Assembly: GCF_014638275.1 (NCBI RefSeq)
Contig: NZ_BMFJ01000001.1
Span: forward strand, 868,001 to 932,000
Reading direction: 5' to 3'
Source of the DNA: Primorskyibacter flagellatus
GTDB lineage: Bacteria > Pseudomonadota > Alphaproteobacteria > Rhodobacterales > Rhodobacteraceae
DNA length: 64,000 nt
The notes beneath the pieces are model-generated. The model saw nothing but the letters and a program-made list of their open reading frames with translations, ran no database searches and was not told where the DNA came from. Position 1 is the first letter of the stretch. Every line of letters begins with the position of its first letter. A program made the position numbers and the translations under genes. Positions 44,533 through 53,577 of this stretch are shown here, in pieces.

Positions 44533-44561
44533 TTGACGGGTCGGGGCCCATGACCTATCCC
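44533..44561 (+). promoter_or_regulatory. Promoter of tRNA-Asp copy 2
   Basis: TTGACG (44533-44538), 17 bp, TATCCC (44556-44561), ending 11 bp before the tRNA. Confidence 0.6.
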
Positions 44562-44572
44562 GCCCTCCACGC

Positions 44573-44649
44573 GCGGTTGTAGCTCAGTCGGTTAGAGTAC
44601 CGGCCTGTCACGCCGGGGGTCGCGGGTTCGAGCCCCGTCAACCGCGCCA
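44573..44649 (+). tRNA. tRNA-Asp (anticodon GUC), copy 2
   Basis: Identical over its 77 nt to copy 1, including the CCA, and preceded by a closely similar promoter. The pair looks like a local duplication that included its 3' trailer. Confidence 0.97.
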
Positions 44650-44654
44650 CTTAA

Positions 44655-44740
44655 AGCTTTTCGCAAGGCGAAAAGCCAACCCCGTTCCCGCAAGCGCGCC
44701 GTCGAGCGGCAAGAGCTTCGAAGAAGCTCTGAGAGCCAGC
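44655..44740 (+). repeat. tRNA-trailer repeat unit B
   Basis: Starts 5 bp after tRNA-Asp copy 2. It has a perfect 8-bp stem CTTTTCGC/GCGAAAAG with loop AAG, and a second perfect 8-bp stem AGAGCTTC/GAAGCTCT with loop GAA. Directly followed by unit C. Confidence 0.75.
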
Positions 44741-44827
44741 GCTCTTCGCAAGGCCAAAAGCCAACTCCTTCCCTTCAAGTACACCGTTGAGCGGCAAGAG
44801 CTTCGGAGAAGCTCTGAGAGCAAGCGC
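44741..44827 (+). repeat. tRNA-trailer repeat unit C
   Basis: A tandem diverged copy of unit B: CTCTTCGCAAGGCCAAAAG (first stem partly lost) and AGAGCTTC-GGA-GAAGCTCT (second stem perfect). It ends about 65 bp before the acetyltransferase start. No T run follows either stem. Confidence 0.72.
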
Positions 44828-44893
44828 CAACGCCCCCCTGTGCCCCTGTGCAACCGCCTGTTAAGGTCGCCACGAACCACAGGCAGGACACAT

Positions 44894-45694
44894 ATGGCAC
44901 GCATCGAGGTCACCGACGCCCTTCACCGCCGGCTCGACTCCCTGTCGATCTTCCAGAAGCGCACGGGGATGCGGGGCAAGCCCTCTCCGAAAGTCTATCC
45001 GCGCCGCTGGAAGGAGGGGCAGAGCATCGTCATCCGGCCCGATTCGGTGGTGGAGCCCTATTCGACCATCGCCGAAGGAGACCAGGTGCCCGCCATGGGG
45101 TCCTTCACCGAGGTCGCCTCGGCCTTTCCGGCGACGGCCAGCTTCGGGCGGTTCTGCTCTGTCGGGATGAAGATCACCTTCATCGGGTTCCGGCATCCGG
45201 TTGAAGCGGCCTCGACCTCCTCGGTCTTCTTTCATGAAAACCGCGAGTTCTTCACCGCCTACGCCCGCGACCGGGAGGCGGAGACGGGGCGACGTCCGGC
45301 CATCACCGATCCGGTTCCGACCCCGCAGCCGCAGCGCGGGGCGCTGAGGATCGGGCATGACGTCTGGATCGGCGAGGGCGCGGTACTGCGTGGCGGCATC
45401 AGCATCGGCGACGGGGCGGTCATCACCGGCGGGGCGGTCGTGACGAAGGATGTCGCGCCCTACACCATCGTCGGCGGCAATCCGGGGCGGGTGATCCGCA
45501 CCCGGTTCCCCGAGGAGATCTGCGCCGCCCTGCAGGCCAGCCGGTGGTGGGAGATCGCGCTGGAGGATCTGCTCCGCCTGCCCATGGCGGACCCGGAGGC
45601 GCTTGTGAACGCCATTGCGCAGCGCGGCAACGATCTGGTCCGGGTGGAGCCGCTGCAGACCCCGCTGCTGGAGTTGCTGAAGCGCCCGATCTGA
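44894..45694 (+). CDS. Hexapeptide-repeat (CatB-type) acetyltransferase
   Basis: 266 residues from the ATG at 44894, with AGGA upstream. The left-handed beta-helix repeats are visible in IRPDSVVEPYSTIAEGD and in IGHDVWIGEGAVLRGGISIG and DGAVITGGAVVTKDVA, followed by APYTIVGGNPGRVIRTRF, the classic end of xenobiotic/LbH acetyltransferases. It transfers acetyl from acetyl-CoA to an unknown hydroxyl or amino acceptor. The next gene is a glycosyltransferase, so a sugar or surface-polymer substrate is possible. Confidence 0.82.
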   Translation: MARIEVTDALHRRLDSLSIFQKRTGMRGKPSPKVYPRRWKEGQSIVIRPDSVVEPYSTIAEGDQVPAMGSFTEVASAFPATASFGRFCSVGMKITFIGFRHPVEAASTSSVFFHENREFFTAYARDREAETGRRPAITDPVPTPQPQRGALRIGHDVWIGEGAVLRGGISIGDGAVITGGAVVTKDVAPYTIVGGNPGRVIRTRFPEEICAALQASRWWEIALEDLLRLPMADPEALVNAIAQRGNDLVRVEPLQTPLLELLKRPI

Positions 45695-45811
45695 GCCCTT
45701 GCATCCGTGCAACGCTTTGCGGACCCCAGGCGGAAATTCCTTACGTTTGCCATTTTCCCCGGGCTATGGTCGCGCCCGAGACGCCGAAGCGCGTCAGTTT
45801 GCGAGGCCGAG

Positions 45812-46690
45812 ATGCAATCCACCGCCTGCGCCGTGACCATGGTGCGCGACGACCTGTTCTTCCTGCGGATCTGGCTGGACTACTATGGCGGACAGTTCGG
45901 GCTGGAGAACTGCTACGTCATCAACCACGGTCGCGGAGAGGGTGTGGCCGAGATGGCGCGCGGCGCCAATGTCATCGGCCTGCCCGGCGATCACCACAAG
46001 AATTTCGACGCGAAACGCTGGCGGCTGCTGAACGGTCTGCTGGCTGGTCTGCGCAACTACTACACCCATGTCGTGATCGGTGACGTGGACGAGATCGTCG
46101 TCGTCGACCCGGCGGCGGGGCGCGGGCTGCTGGAGTTTCTTGAACGCCGGCGGTCGAACCGGGTGTTCACGCCGCTCGGGCTCGAGATCGTGCATATCGT
46201 CGATGAGGAACCCGACCCCATCACCGGGCCTGTCATCGGTCCGCGCCGTCATGTGCGGCTGGCCGGGCATTACTCCAAACCCTGTGTGATCTCTGCCGCC
46301 GTCAAGGTCGCGCGGGGCGGGCATTACACGACCTTCCCGGAACTGATCGCGCCGGAATACCTCTATCTCTTTCACCTCAAATACTGCGACTTCCCGACCT
46401 ATGCCGAGGTCATGGACCGCCGCAACGCGGTGACGGAGGCGGTTGGTGTCGCCGATCACAAGGATGCCTCCATCGGCAAGCACTGGTTCGCGGAGGCACG
46501 GGGAGAGGACCGGGCCGTGTTCGAAGAGTTCGCCCGCTACGAACGGATCGACGGGTTCGACATGACCGACTACCGCGCGGAGATGGCGGACACCTTCCGG
46601 CCGCGCGGCGATCAGGGCATGTACGAATTCGACCGCCAGAAGCGCCCGCTGCTGTTCACCTTGCCGGAGCGGTTCGTCGGCGTTCTCTGA
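45812..46690 (+). CDS. Glycosyltransferase family 2-like protein
   Basis: 292 residues from the ATG at 45812, preceded by GCGAGG. The start AVTMVRDDLFFLRIWLDYYGG and later HVVIGDVDEIVVVDP show the GT-A pattern of the Glyco_tranf_2_4 group, with D-V-D as the metal-binding motif. Donor and acceptor are unknown. It follows the acetyltransferase by 117 bp in the same direction. Confidence 0.78.
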   Translation: MQSTACAVTMVRDDLFFLRIWLDYYGGQFGLENCYVINHGRGEGVAEMARGANVIGLPGDHHKNFDAKRWRLLNGLLAGLRNYYTHVVIGDVDEIVVVDPAAGRGLLEFLERRRSNRVFTPLGLEIVHIVDEEPDPITGPVIGPRRHVRLAGHYSKPCVISAAVKVARGGHYTTFPELIAPEYLYLFHLKYCDFPTYAEVMDRRNAVTEAVGVADHKDASIGKHWFAEARGEDRAVFEEFARYERIDGFDMTDYRAEMADTFRPRGDQGMYEFDRQKRPLLFTLPERFVGVL

Positions 46691-47569
46691 TCAGAACGGG
46701 TGGTCTGCAAGAAAGCCCGCGAGCGCGGCGGCGGTCTCCCGCGGTGCGGTGTCCGGAAAGAAATGCCCGCCCGGCAGGGGCGTGGCGCGGGGCGGCGCGG
46801 CGCAGCGGTCGGCCCAGGTGGCGGGCACGTCGTATTGTTTGCCCATGACACCCTCCGCGCCCCAGAGGACATGCACGGGGCAGGTCATGCGGCGGCCGAG
46901 GTCGGCGGCATCCAGCGCGACGTCGATGTCGATCGCGGCGCGGTAGTCGTTGCAGAGCCCGCGGATCACCTCCGGCTTGCGCCAGGCCGTGCGGTAGGCC
47001 TCCATCTGCTCTGCATCGAAGCCCTCCAGTGCGGACGGGGCGAGCCCGGCCATGCAGGTTTCGAAGAAGAAGTCCGGGTCGGCGCCGATCAGCCGTTCCG
47101 GGAAGGGTTCGGGCTGGGACAGAAAGAACCAGTGGAAATAGGCGCGCGCAGTGTCCTGGCGCAGCTCCGACAGCAGCAGATGCGTCGGGATGATGTCCAG
47201 AAGCTGCACCGTCGCGATCCGTTCGGGCGCGTCCAGCACCATCCGGTGCGCGGTCCTTGCGCCCCGGTCATGGCCGATCAGGTGGAACCGCGCGTGCCCG
47301 AGGTGGGACATGAGGTTCAGCAGGTCCCGGCCCATGGCGCGGAAGGAGGCGTCCTCCACCCCCGCCGGTTTCTCGCTGTCGCCGTAGCCGCGCAGGTCGG
47401 CGGCTATGACGCGGTGGTTTCGCACAAGCTCCGGACCGATCCGGGCCCAGAGCGCGCGGGTCTGGGGAAATCCATGCAACAGCAGAACGGGCGGTCCGTC
47501 ACCGCCCTCCGACCAGGCGACGCGGGCGCCGTGCAGAACCTCCGCGTGATCCGCGAAACCGGGGATCAT
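46691..47569 (-). CDS. Alpha/beta hydrolase, haloacetate dehalogenase-like
   Basis: 292 residues. LLLHGFPQTRALW carries the oxyanion motif, and the nucleophile elbow is LIGHDRGARTA with Asp, not Ser, exactly as in fluoroacetate dehalogenases and epoxide hydrolases. ADLRGYGDS and a late GGHFFPDTAP supply the remaining family motifs and catalytic His. The family hydrolyses short haloacids; the true substrate is unknown. It overlaps the upstream peptidase gene by ATGA. Confidence 0.82.
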   Translation of the reverse strand: MIPGFADHAEVLHGARVAWSEGGDGPPVLLLHGFPQTRALWARIGPELVRNHRVIAADLRGYGDSEKPAGVEDASFRAMGRDLLNLMSHLGHARFHLIGHDRGARTAHRMVLDAPERIATVQLLDIIPTHLLLSELRQDTARAYFHWFFLSQPEPFPERLIGADPDFFFETCMAGLAPSALEGFDAEQMEAYRTAWRKPEVIRGLCNDYRAAIDIDVALDAADLGRRMTCPVHVLWGAEGVMGKQYDVPATWADRCAAPPRATPLPGGHFFPDTAPRETAAALAGFLADHPF

Positions 47570-48936
47570 GTCAGGGCGTCGAGGATGCGCGCCCAGCTCC
47601 GGATGCCGCGGTGGAAGGAACTCAGATCATACTTCTCGTTCGGGGAATGGATCTGGTCGTCGTCCTTGCCGAAGCCGATCAGCATGGCGTCTGTGTCGAG
47701 GATGGTCTTGAAATAGCCCGCAATCGGGATGGACCCGCCGCAGCCGACATAGGCCGCCGGATTGGGCCATTCGTCGGACAGCGCCTGCCGCGCGGCCTCG
47801 AACGCCGGGTGGTCGATCTGCATCTGTCCGGCGGGGCTGGCGCCATGGCCATGCCAGGCGACCTTGCAGTCCGCGGGCAGCTGGCTTTCCACATAGGCGC
47901 GGAAGTTCTTGCGGATTTCGTGCGGGTCCTGCTGGCCGACCAGCCGGAAGCTGATCTTTGCAGAGGCCTTTGATGGCAATACGGTCTTGAAGCCCTCGCC
48001 GGTGTAGCCGCCCTTGATGCCGTTGACCTCGCAGGTCGGGCGGGACCAGATCATTTCGAGCGGGGTGCGGTCCTGCTCTCCGGCGGGCACCGACAGGCCG
48101 ACCTCGCCCAGGAACCCCGCGTGGTCGAAGTTCAGCCCCTGCCACTGCGCGCGCATCTCGTCCGACAGTTCGGGCACGCCGTCGTAGAAGCCGGGTACGG
48201 TGATCCGTCCGGTCTCGTCATGCAGGCCGGTGATAATGCGCGACAGGACCCGGATCGGGTTCATCGCCGGGCCGCCGTACATGCCGGAATGCAGGTCCTT
48301 GGACGCGGCTGTGATGGTCAGTTCCTCACCCAGCAACCCGCGCAGCATGGTGACGATGGCGGGGGTGCTGTCGCCAAAGAGGCCGGTGTCGCAGATCAGG
48401 GCGATGTCGGTTTTCAGCTCGTCCGCGTTCTCCTTCATGAAGGGGATGAGGGAGGGGGAGCCGCTCTCCTCCTCGCCCTCGAAGAAGAAGGTGATCCTGC
48501 AGGGCAGCGCACCGTTCTCTGCGATCCAGGCGCGGCAGGCCTCCACGAAGGTCATCAGCTGGCCCTTGTCGTCCGAAGACCCGCGTCCGCGGATGACCTT
48601 GCCCTTCGGCCCCTCCTGGATCTCAGGATCGAATGGGTCGCGGTCCCAGAGTTCGAGCGGATCGACCGGCTGCACGTCGTAGTGTCCGTAGAACAGAAGG
48701 TGCGGCGCGCCCTCGCCGATATGGCCGACCACCATCGGATGGCCGGGGGTCGGCCGTTTTTCGGCCGTCGCGCCGAGCGATTGCAGATCGGCCACCAGCC
48801 AGTCGGCAGCGCGGTCGCAGTCGGCCTTGTAGGCGGGATCGGTGGAGATCGAAGGGATGCGCAGAAGGTCGAGCAGCCGGTCGGTCGCGGCGGGCAGATC
48901 GGCGTCGATGCGGGATAGGACGGCGTCGAGGGTCAT
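47566..48936 (-). CDS. M20 family dipeptidase (carnosinase-like)
   Basis: 456 residues from the ATG at 48936, with CAGGAG upstream; longer in-frame codons would read into a repeat region. The di-metal motifs are present: LLFYGHYDVQPVDP, RGSSDDKGQ, FFFEGEEESGSPS and a C-terminal GCGGSIPI. This group of M20 enzymes cleaves dipeptides such as Xaa-His in the cytoplasm. Translationally coupled to the downstream hydrolase. Confidence 0.87.
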   Translation of the reverse strand: MTLDAVLSRIDADLPAATDRLLDLLRIPSISTDPAYKADCDRAADWLVADLQSLGATAEKRPTPGHPMVVGHIGEGAPHLLFYGHYDVQPVDPLELWDRDPFDPEIQEGPKGKVIRGRGSSDDKGQLMTFVEACRAWIAENGALPCRITFFFEGEEESGSPSLIPFMKENADELKTDIALICDTGLFGDSTPAIVTMLRGLLGEELTITAASKDLHSGMYGGPAMNPIRVLSRIITGLHDETGRITVPGFYDGVPELSDEMRAQWQGLNFDHAGFLGEVGLSVPAGEQDRTPLEMIWSRPTCEVNGIKGGYTGEGFKTVLPSKASAKISFRLVGQQDPHEIRKNFRAYVESQLPADCKVAWHGHGASPAGQMQIDHPAFEAARQALSDEWPNPAAYVGCGGSIPIAGYFKTILDTDAMLIGFGKDDDQIHSPNEKYDLSSFHRGIRSWARILDALT

Positions 48937-49004
48937 TAGAGGCTCCTGTTCGTTTGCGGCGGAGCCTAGCAGCGGGCAGGGCAGTGTCCAGTGGCGGCGG
49001 CGCA

Positions 49005-49098
49005 GGGGGGCGTCGCCCCCCGTCACTGGAGTGACTCCCCCCGGGATACTTGGGGCAAGATGAATGGCCTGTCCGTTTCATCTTGCTGAAAATATCCC
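49005..49098. repeat. Composite palindromic intergenic repeat, full copy
   Basis: Three nested parts. A perfect hairpin GGGGGGCG-T-CGCCCCCC spans 49005-49021, and a small stem GTCACT-GG-AGTGAC spans 49022-49035. Then a long inverted pair follows: GGGATACTTGGGGCAAGATG (from 49043) and its near reverse complement ending in TGAAAATATCCC (49077-49098). A half copy of the same design lies at 61688-61742. Confidence 0.8.
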
Positions 49099-49125
49099 CG
49101 CCGGAGGCGACGCGCTGCAGGCGCG

Positions 49126-49653
49126 TCAGGCGAGTTCGAGGATCGCGCGCATCGAATTCAGGTTGCGCGCCGTGGTCGGCACGCCAAGGGCCCTTGGCAC
49201 CCATTCGGCGACCTTCGACCTGCCATAGCCGGCGGGTGGCCAGTGGTAGAGACAGTTCGGGGTCAGTGTCATCTCTTCTCCCGGGTAGAGCAACGGGCGG
49301 AGTTTTTCCAACGCGTCACCGGCAGGGGTCCCGGAAAAAAGGTGGAAGTGGAGGAATTTCGGAGTCTCCGGCGCCGGATAGGGATTGGCATGGATGAAGC
49401 CGGCAAAGTCGGGCTTCGTCCATGCCAAAGCGGCAGGGCGATGGCCGAAGGTCTGTGCGATCAGGTCAGAGGTCCAGTCGGCGACCTTTGCGGCGACGGT
49501 TTCCGGCAGGCTCATCACGATGTTGCCGGACTGGATATAGGTGGCGACATCCTCCGCGCCGGCCTTCGTGAGTGCGGCACGCAGTTCGGCCATGGGCAGC
49601 TTGCCGTGGCCGCCGACGTTCACGCCGCGCAGGAGGACGATCCAGCGTGTCAT
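49126..49653 (-). CDS. DUF1697 family protein
   Basis: 175 residues. The start WIVLLRGVNVGGHGKLPMAE and the segment VATYIQSGNIVMS are the DUF1697 signature, and the C-terminal YGRSKVAEWVPRALGVPTTARN completes it. Small cytoplasmic protein of unknown function, usually monocistronic. CCGGAG precedes the ATG. Confidence 0.88.
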   Translation of the reverse strand: MTRWIVLLRGVNVGGHGKLPMAELRAALTKAGAEDVATYIQSGNIVMSLPETVAAKVADWTSDLIAQTFGHRPAALAWTKPDFAGFIHANPYPAPETPKFLHFHLFSGTPAGDALEKLRPLLYPGEEMTLTPNCLYHWPPAGYGRSKVAEWVPRALGVPTTARNLNSMRAILELA

Positions 49654-49710
49654 ATGATCTCCGGTGGTGGAGGGAGCGTGGCGGTCGGACTCGGGGTCAG
49701 GGGCATGCGG

Positions 49711-50463
49711 CTATCCCTCGGGGTTGCGGTCCGATAGCACGTTGCAGTCCGCCGGACCAGTTGTGCGCAGTGTCGTCACCAGCGGCAGATGGTCGGAGGC
49801 GATGCGGGCGGGCTGCGCCGTGTGGACCTTCGGCCGGGTGGCGGAGAGGTGCGGTGAGAGGGCGATCCGGTCCAGCGCGCCGAGCGGGCGCGGGGCGGGA
49901 TAGCTCGGCGGGCTGTCCAGGAACCGCAGCTGGCGGATGGCGTGACCCAGGGTCGTGATGCTGCGCCACTCGTTGACGTCTCCGGCCAGAACGGTTGGTC
50001 TGTCATTCAGCCGCTCCAGCATCTGCGACAGGGCGTGCAGCTGGCGCAGGCGGTCGCGGCGGCGCAGGCCGAGGTGGGTTCCGATCACCCGCAGGGGCCC
50101 GAGAGGCGTGTCGAGCTCTGCCCGGATCGCGCCGCGCGGTTCAAACCCGGGCAGGTCGAGGCGGTGCAGGGAGATCACGCCGATGCCGGGGCGGGTCAGC
50201 ATGGTGTTGCCGTGCCAGCCGAGGGAAGGCCCGCCGGGCCCGAGGGGGCTGAAGTCCAGCACGCTCCACCCTGCCGCACGCACCATCTCTCGCGGGAGCG
50301 CGGCGGGACGGGGCGGCAGGCGCTTGTCCACCTCCTGCAGCACGGCCAGCTGCGCGCCGGTGTCGGCCAGCACATCCAGCGTGCGCCCGGGGTTGCGGCG
50401 GAGGTCCATGCCGACGCATTTCTGCAGGTTCCAGGTTGTCAGGACGAGTTCGCGTGCTTTCAT
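49711..50463 (-). CDS. Endonuclease/exonuclease/phosphatase (EEP) family protein
   Basis: 250 residues from the ATG at 50463; no good ribosome binding site is seen, and a longer form from 50502 would overlap the divergent gene. All EEP motifs are present: TTWNLQKCVG, LAVLQEVD, IGTHLGLRRRDR, LAGDVNEW, ALDRIALS and IASDHLPLVTTL. The family includes phosphodiesterases on nucleic acids and lipids. Neighbours give no clue to substrate. Confidence 0.82.
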   Translation of the reverse strand: MKARELVLTTWNLQKCVGMDLRRNPGRTLDVLADTGAQLAVLQEVDKRLPPRPAALPREMVRAAGWSVLDFSPLGPGGPSLGWHGNTMLTRPGIGVISLHRLDLPGFEPRGAIRAELDTPLGPLRVIGTHLGLRRRDRLRQLHALSQMLERLNDRPTVLAGDVNEWRSITTLGHAIRQLRFLDSPPSYPAPRPLGALDRIALSPHLSATRPKVHTAQPARIASDHLPLVTTLRTTGPADCNVLSDRNPEG

Positions 50464-50500
50464 AGGGGGAGAATTGAACCGCACCGGAGATTTGTCACCC

Positions 50501-51136
50501 ATGTTCCGCAGGCAGTCGCTTTTGACCCGCGCAATCTGGGCCGCGCTGGTGCTTGTTGCGGCAGAGGCACTGATTACGGGCCGCCTTTCGCTGGCCTTCA
50601 TCGCGATGCTCACGCTCGGGCTGTCGATGGTGCCGGTCTACGTGGCGAGATGGGCAGAGGTCGAGGTGCCGCCGGGCTTCATGCTGGCGGTCGTGGCCTT
50701 TGTCGGCGGCACGATCTTCCTGGGCGAGGTCTTTGACTTCTACAACCGCTTCTGGTGGTGGGACATCGCGATGCACGGCGGATCGGCCATCGGGTTCGGG
50801 CTGACCGGATTCGTGCTGGTCTTCATGATGTTCCAGGGCGACCGGTTTGCCGCCCCGCCTTCTGCCATCGCCTTCTTCGCCTTCTGCTTCGCGCTGGCGA
50901 TCGGCGCGATGTGGGAGGTGTTCGAATTTGCCATGGACCAGAGCTTCGGCACCAACATGCAGAAGTCGGGACTGATGGACACCATGGGCGACCTGATCGT
51001 CGACATGGGCGGAGCACTGATCGGTGCCGGGTCGGGCTATGCCTACCTGCGGGGCCGCGCGCTTGGCGGGCTGACCGGGACCATCGAGTACTTCGTTTCG
51101 CGCAATCCCCGGCTTTTCCGGAAGTGGCGCAAATAG
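50501..51136 (+). CDS. Integral membrane protein (DUF2238/YjdF-like)
   Basis: 211 residues from the ATG at 50501, with GGAG upstream. About five transmembrane helices. WWWDIAMHGGSAIGFGL, then IGAMWEVFEFAMDQ and DTMGDLIVDMGGALIGAG match the His/Asp/Glu-containing pattern I associate with YjdF/DUF2238 proteins. Function unknown. Divergent from the EEP gene by 37 bp. Confidence 0.7.
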   Translation: MFRRQSLLTRAIWAALVLVAAEALITGRLSLAFIAMLTLGLSMVPVYVARWAEVEVPPGFMLAVVAFVGGTIFLGEVFDFYNRFWWWDIAMHGGSAIGFGLTGFVLVFMMFQGDRFAAPPSAIAFFAFCFALAIGAMWEVFEFAMDQSFGTNMQKSGLMDTMGDLIVDMGGALIGAGSGYAYLRGRALGGLTGTIEYFVSRNPRLFRKWRK

Positions 51137-51175
51137 CGATTGACGCTGCCGTATGGTGTGCTTGGGATGCGCGCC

Positions 51176-52054
51176 ATGAGGAAATCCCAGATCGATCTGC
51201 CGGGCGCGGCCGGGCTGCTTGTCATCGCCACCATCCTTGCCGGAAACCAGATCGTCATGAAGCTGACGGCGACGGGGCTGTCGCCGGTGTTCCAGGCGGG
51301 GGTGCGGTCGGTTCTCGCCTTCCTCGTCATCCTGGGATGGGTGCTGCTGCGCGGGGTGCGTCCGGGGTCGTTCCGGCGGTACTTCTGGCCCGGCGTCCTG
51401 CTTGGCGTGCTGTTCACAGCAGAGTTCATCGGGCTCTACATCGCGCTGGATCTGACGGCGGTGTCCCGGGCCTCGATCATCTTCTACACCATGCCGATGT
51501 TCCTGAGCCTCGGGGCGCATCTGCTGATCCCGGACGACCGGCTGACGCCGGTGAAGGTGGCGGGGCTGGTCTGTGCCTTTCTCGGCGTGGCGATCGTGCT
51601 CAGCGACCGCAGCGGAGGCGAGGCGAGCCTTGCGGGGGACCTGCTGGCACTAATGGGATCGGTGTGCTGGGCTGGCATCGCGCTGACGGTCCGGGTGAGC
51701 CGGATATCGGAAGCGCCACCCGAGGCGCATCAGCTCTGGCAACTGGGCGTGTCGGCACTGCTGCTGCCGGCCCTTGCACCGCTGTTCGGGCCGCTGGTGC
51801 GGGACTTCGGGGCAGAGCATGCCTGGCTCATGGCCTATCAGGTGCTGCTGGTGGCCAGCTTCGGCTTCCTGTTCTGGTTCTACCTGCTCAAGGTCTACCC
51901 GGCGTCGAGCGTGGCGAGCTTTGCCTTCCTCACGCCGGTCCTGTCGGTGGTCATGGGCTGGGCGATCCTGGGGGAGCGGCTGCACCTGTCGGTGCTGGTT
52001 TCGCTGGCGCTGGTGTCGGCCGGGATCGTGCTGATCAACCGGCGTGCGCGGTGA
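51176..52054 (+). CDS. DMT-superfamily transporter (EamA)
   Basis: 292 residues from the ATG at 51176, chosen for GGGA 8 bp upstream; ATG 51167 or TTG 51140 are possible. About ten hydrophobic helices in two EamA halves: GLLVIATILAGNQIVMK with FIGLYIALDLTAVSRASII, then GDLLALMGSVCWAGIA with LKVYPASSVASFAFLTPVLS and GEEL-like LGERL. Drug/metabolite exporters of this type have unknown substrates. It starts shortly after the YjdF-like gene. Confidence 0.87.
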   Translation: MRKSQIDLPGAAGLLVIATILAGNQIVMKLTATGLSPVFQAGVRSVLAFLVILGWVLLRGVRPGSFRRYFWPGVLLGVLFTAEFIGLYIALDLTAVSRASIIFYTMPMFLSLGAHLLIPDDRLTPVKVAGLVCAFLGVAIVLSDRSGGEASLAGDLLALMGSVCWAGIALTVRVSRISEAPPEAHQLWQLGVSALLLPALAPLFGPLVRDFGAEHAWLMAYQVLLVASFGFLFWFYLLKVYPASSVASFAFLTPVLSVVMGWAILGERLHLSVLVSLALVSAGIVLINRRAR

Positions 52055-52135
52055 GGCGCGGGCGCGTCGCGTCGTACTCCGCCCCTTGCCCTGTCGTCAC
52101 GTCGGGAGATGTCGGAGCCAGTGGTTCACAGGTCC

Positions 52136-53536
52136 TCAGGTGCCGCAGAACGTGGCGGTGACGACCTCATGCTGCGCCGGCGGCGCGGCGAGAGTATCAT
52201 CCGCCGGCGCGTCGTAGGGCGTGGCGAGCGCGGCGGCGAGGGTTTCGAAGGGGGTCATGTCGCCTTCGACCGCGGCGGCGATCATCTGTTCGACCCGATG
52301 GTTGCGCGGGATGACCGCCGGATTGGTGCGCATCATCAGGGAGTGCGGATCGGGTTCCTCTGCCAGCCGGTCGTGCCAGCGCGCGGTCCAGTCCAGAAAC
52401 GCCTCCCGGTCGGCGATCTGGTCTTTTGCGTCGTTGCCGGGAAGGGCACGGAAGGTGTTGGTGAAATCCGACGCCCCGGCCTGCATCAGGGTGAGGAGAT
52501 CGTCGATCAGCGCGCCGTCCTCGGGCCGGGGGGTCGTTATGCCGATCTTGGCCGCGAAGACCCGCAGTCGCTCGGCTTCGATCCGGTCGGGCATGGCGTG
52601 CACGGCTTCGGTGAAGGCAGGGATCGCGGCTTCGGGATCCGGCATCAGAAGCAGCAGGGCCGAGGCGAGCTTGGCCATGTTCCACGGCAGAATCCGGGGC
52701 TGGTTGGACCAGGCGTAGCGTCCGTGGCGGTCGATGGAACTGAACACGGTATCCGGGTGGTACGCGTCCATGAAGGCACAGGGGCCGTAATCGATGGTCT
52801 CGCCCGAGATGGAGGTGTTGTCGGTGTTCATGACGCCATGGATGAAGCCGAGCCCCATCCACTGCGCAACCAGGCGGGACTGGCGCGCGATAACGCCGTT
52901 CAGGAAATCCAGCGGGTTGGCGGCCTCGGGGTCGTGACGCGCGACCGCGTGATCGTAGAGCGCCTGCAGGGACTCCTTGTCGCCCCGCGCGGCGAAATAT
53001 TCGAAATGGCCAACGCGCAGGTGGCTGGCAGCGACGCGGGTCAGGACCGCGCCGGGCAGGTCGGTTTCCCGGCGGATGACCTCTCCGGTCGCGACGGCGG
53101 CGAGGGCGCGGGTGGTGGGGACGCCAAGGGCATGCATCGCCTCGGACACCGTGTATTCGCGCAGGACGGGGCCAAGCCAGGCCCGCCCGTCCCCGGCGCG
53201 GGAATAGGGCGTGGGGCCGGAGCCCTTGAGCTGGATGTCCCGACGGTGGCCGTGGCGGTCGACCACCTCGCCAAGCAGCAGCGCCCGGCCGTCACCGAGG
53301 GAGGGCGAGAAGCCGCCGAACTGATGCCCCGCATAGGCCTGGGCGAGGGGGGCGGCGCCATCGGGTACGGTGTTGCCGGCAAAGACTGCCGCGTCCGGCG
53401 GACCCGCGATGCCAAGCTCCTCGGCCAGCGCCGTGTTCCAGGCAAGCAGGCGGGGCGCTGCCACCGGCGTCGGATCGAGCCGGGTGAAGAGCGTCGCGGG
53501 CAGGCGGGCAAAGCTGTTGTCGAAGGGGATGTTCAC
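52136..53536 (-). CDS. selO: Protein adenylyltransferase SelO (YdiU)
   Basis: 466 residues from a GTG start. SelO motifs: [67 protein letters not shown] and [15 protein letters not shown]. It is a pseudokinase-fold enzyme that transfers AMP to Ser/Thr/Tyr of proteins in redox control. The C-terminus ends TFCGT, retaining a Cys near the end where many SelO proteins have Cys or Sec. Divergent from the LysM gene by 41 bp. Confidence 0.93.
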   Translation of the reverse strand: MNIPFDNSFARLPATLFTRLDPTPVAAPRLLAWNTALAEELGIAGPPDAAVFAGNTVPDGAAPLAQAYAGHQFGGFSPSLGDGRALLLGEVVDRHGHRRDIQLKGSGPTPYSRAGDGRAWLGPVLREYTVSEAMHALGVPTTRALAAVATGEVIRRETDLPGAVLTRVAASHLRVGHFEYFAARGDKESLQALYDHAVARHDPEAANPLDFLNGVIARQSRLVAQWMGLGFIHGVMNTDNTSISGETIDYGPCAFMDAYHPDTVFSSIDRHGRYAWSNQPRILPWNMAKLASALLLLMPDPEAAIPAFTEAVHAMPDRIEAERLRVFAAKIGITTPRPEDGALIDDLLTLMQAGASDFTNTFRALPGNDAKDQIADREAFLDWTARWHDRLAEEPDPHSLMMRTNPAVIPRNHRVEQMIAAAVEGDMTPFETLAAALATPYDAPADDTLAAPPAQHEVVTATFCGT

Positions 53537-53577
53537 GTGCAGTGTGGCTCTTGGTGTCTGTCTGCGAGGAGTCTGGG

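Noticed and set aside
44279..44827. tRNA-Asp as an integration site for a genomic island
   Set aside because: No integrase, no tRNA 3' end direct repeat at a distance; the repeats are local trailer duplications.
44356..44893. Trailer stems as rho-independent terminators
   Set aside because: The stems are stable but none is followed by a T run.
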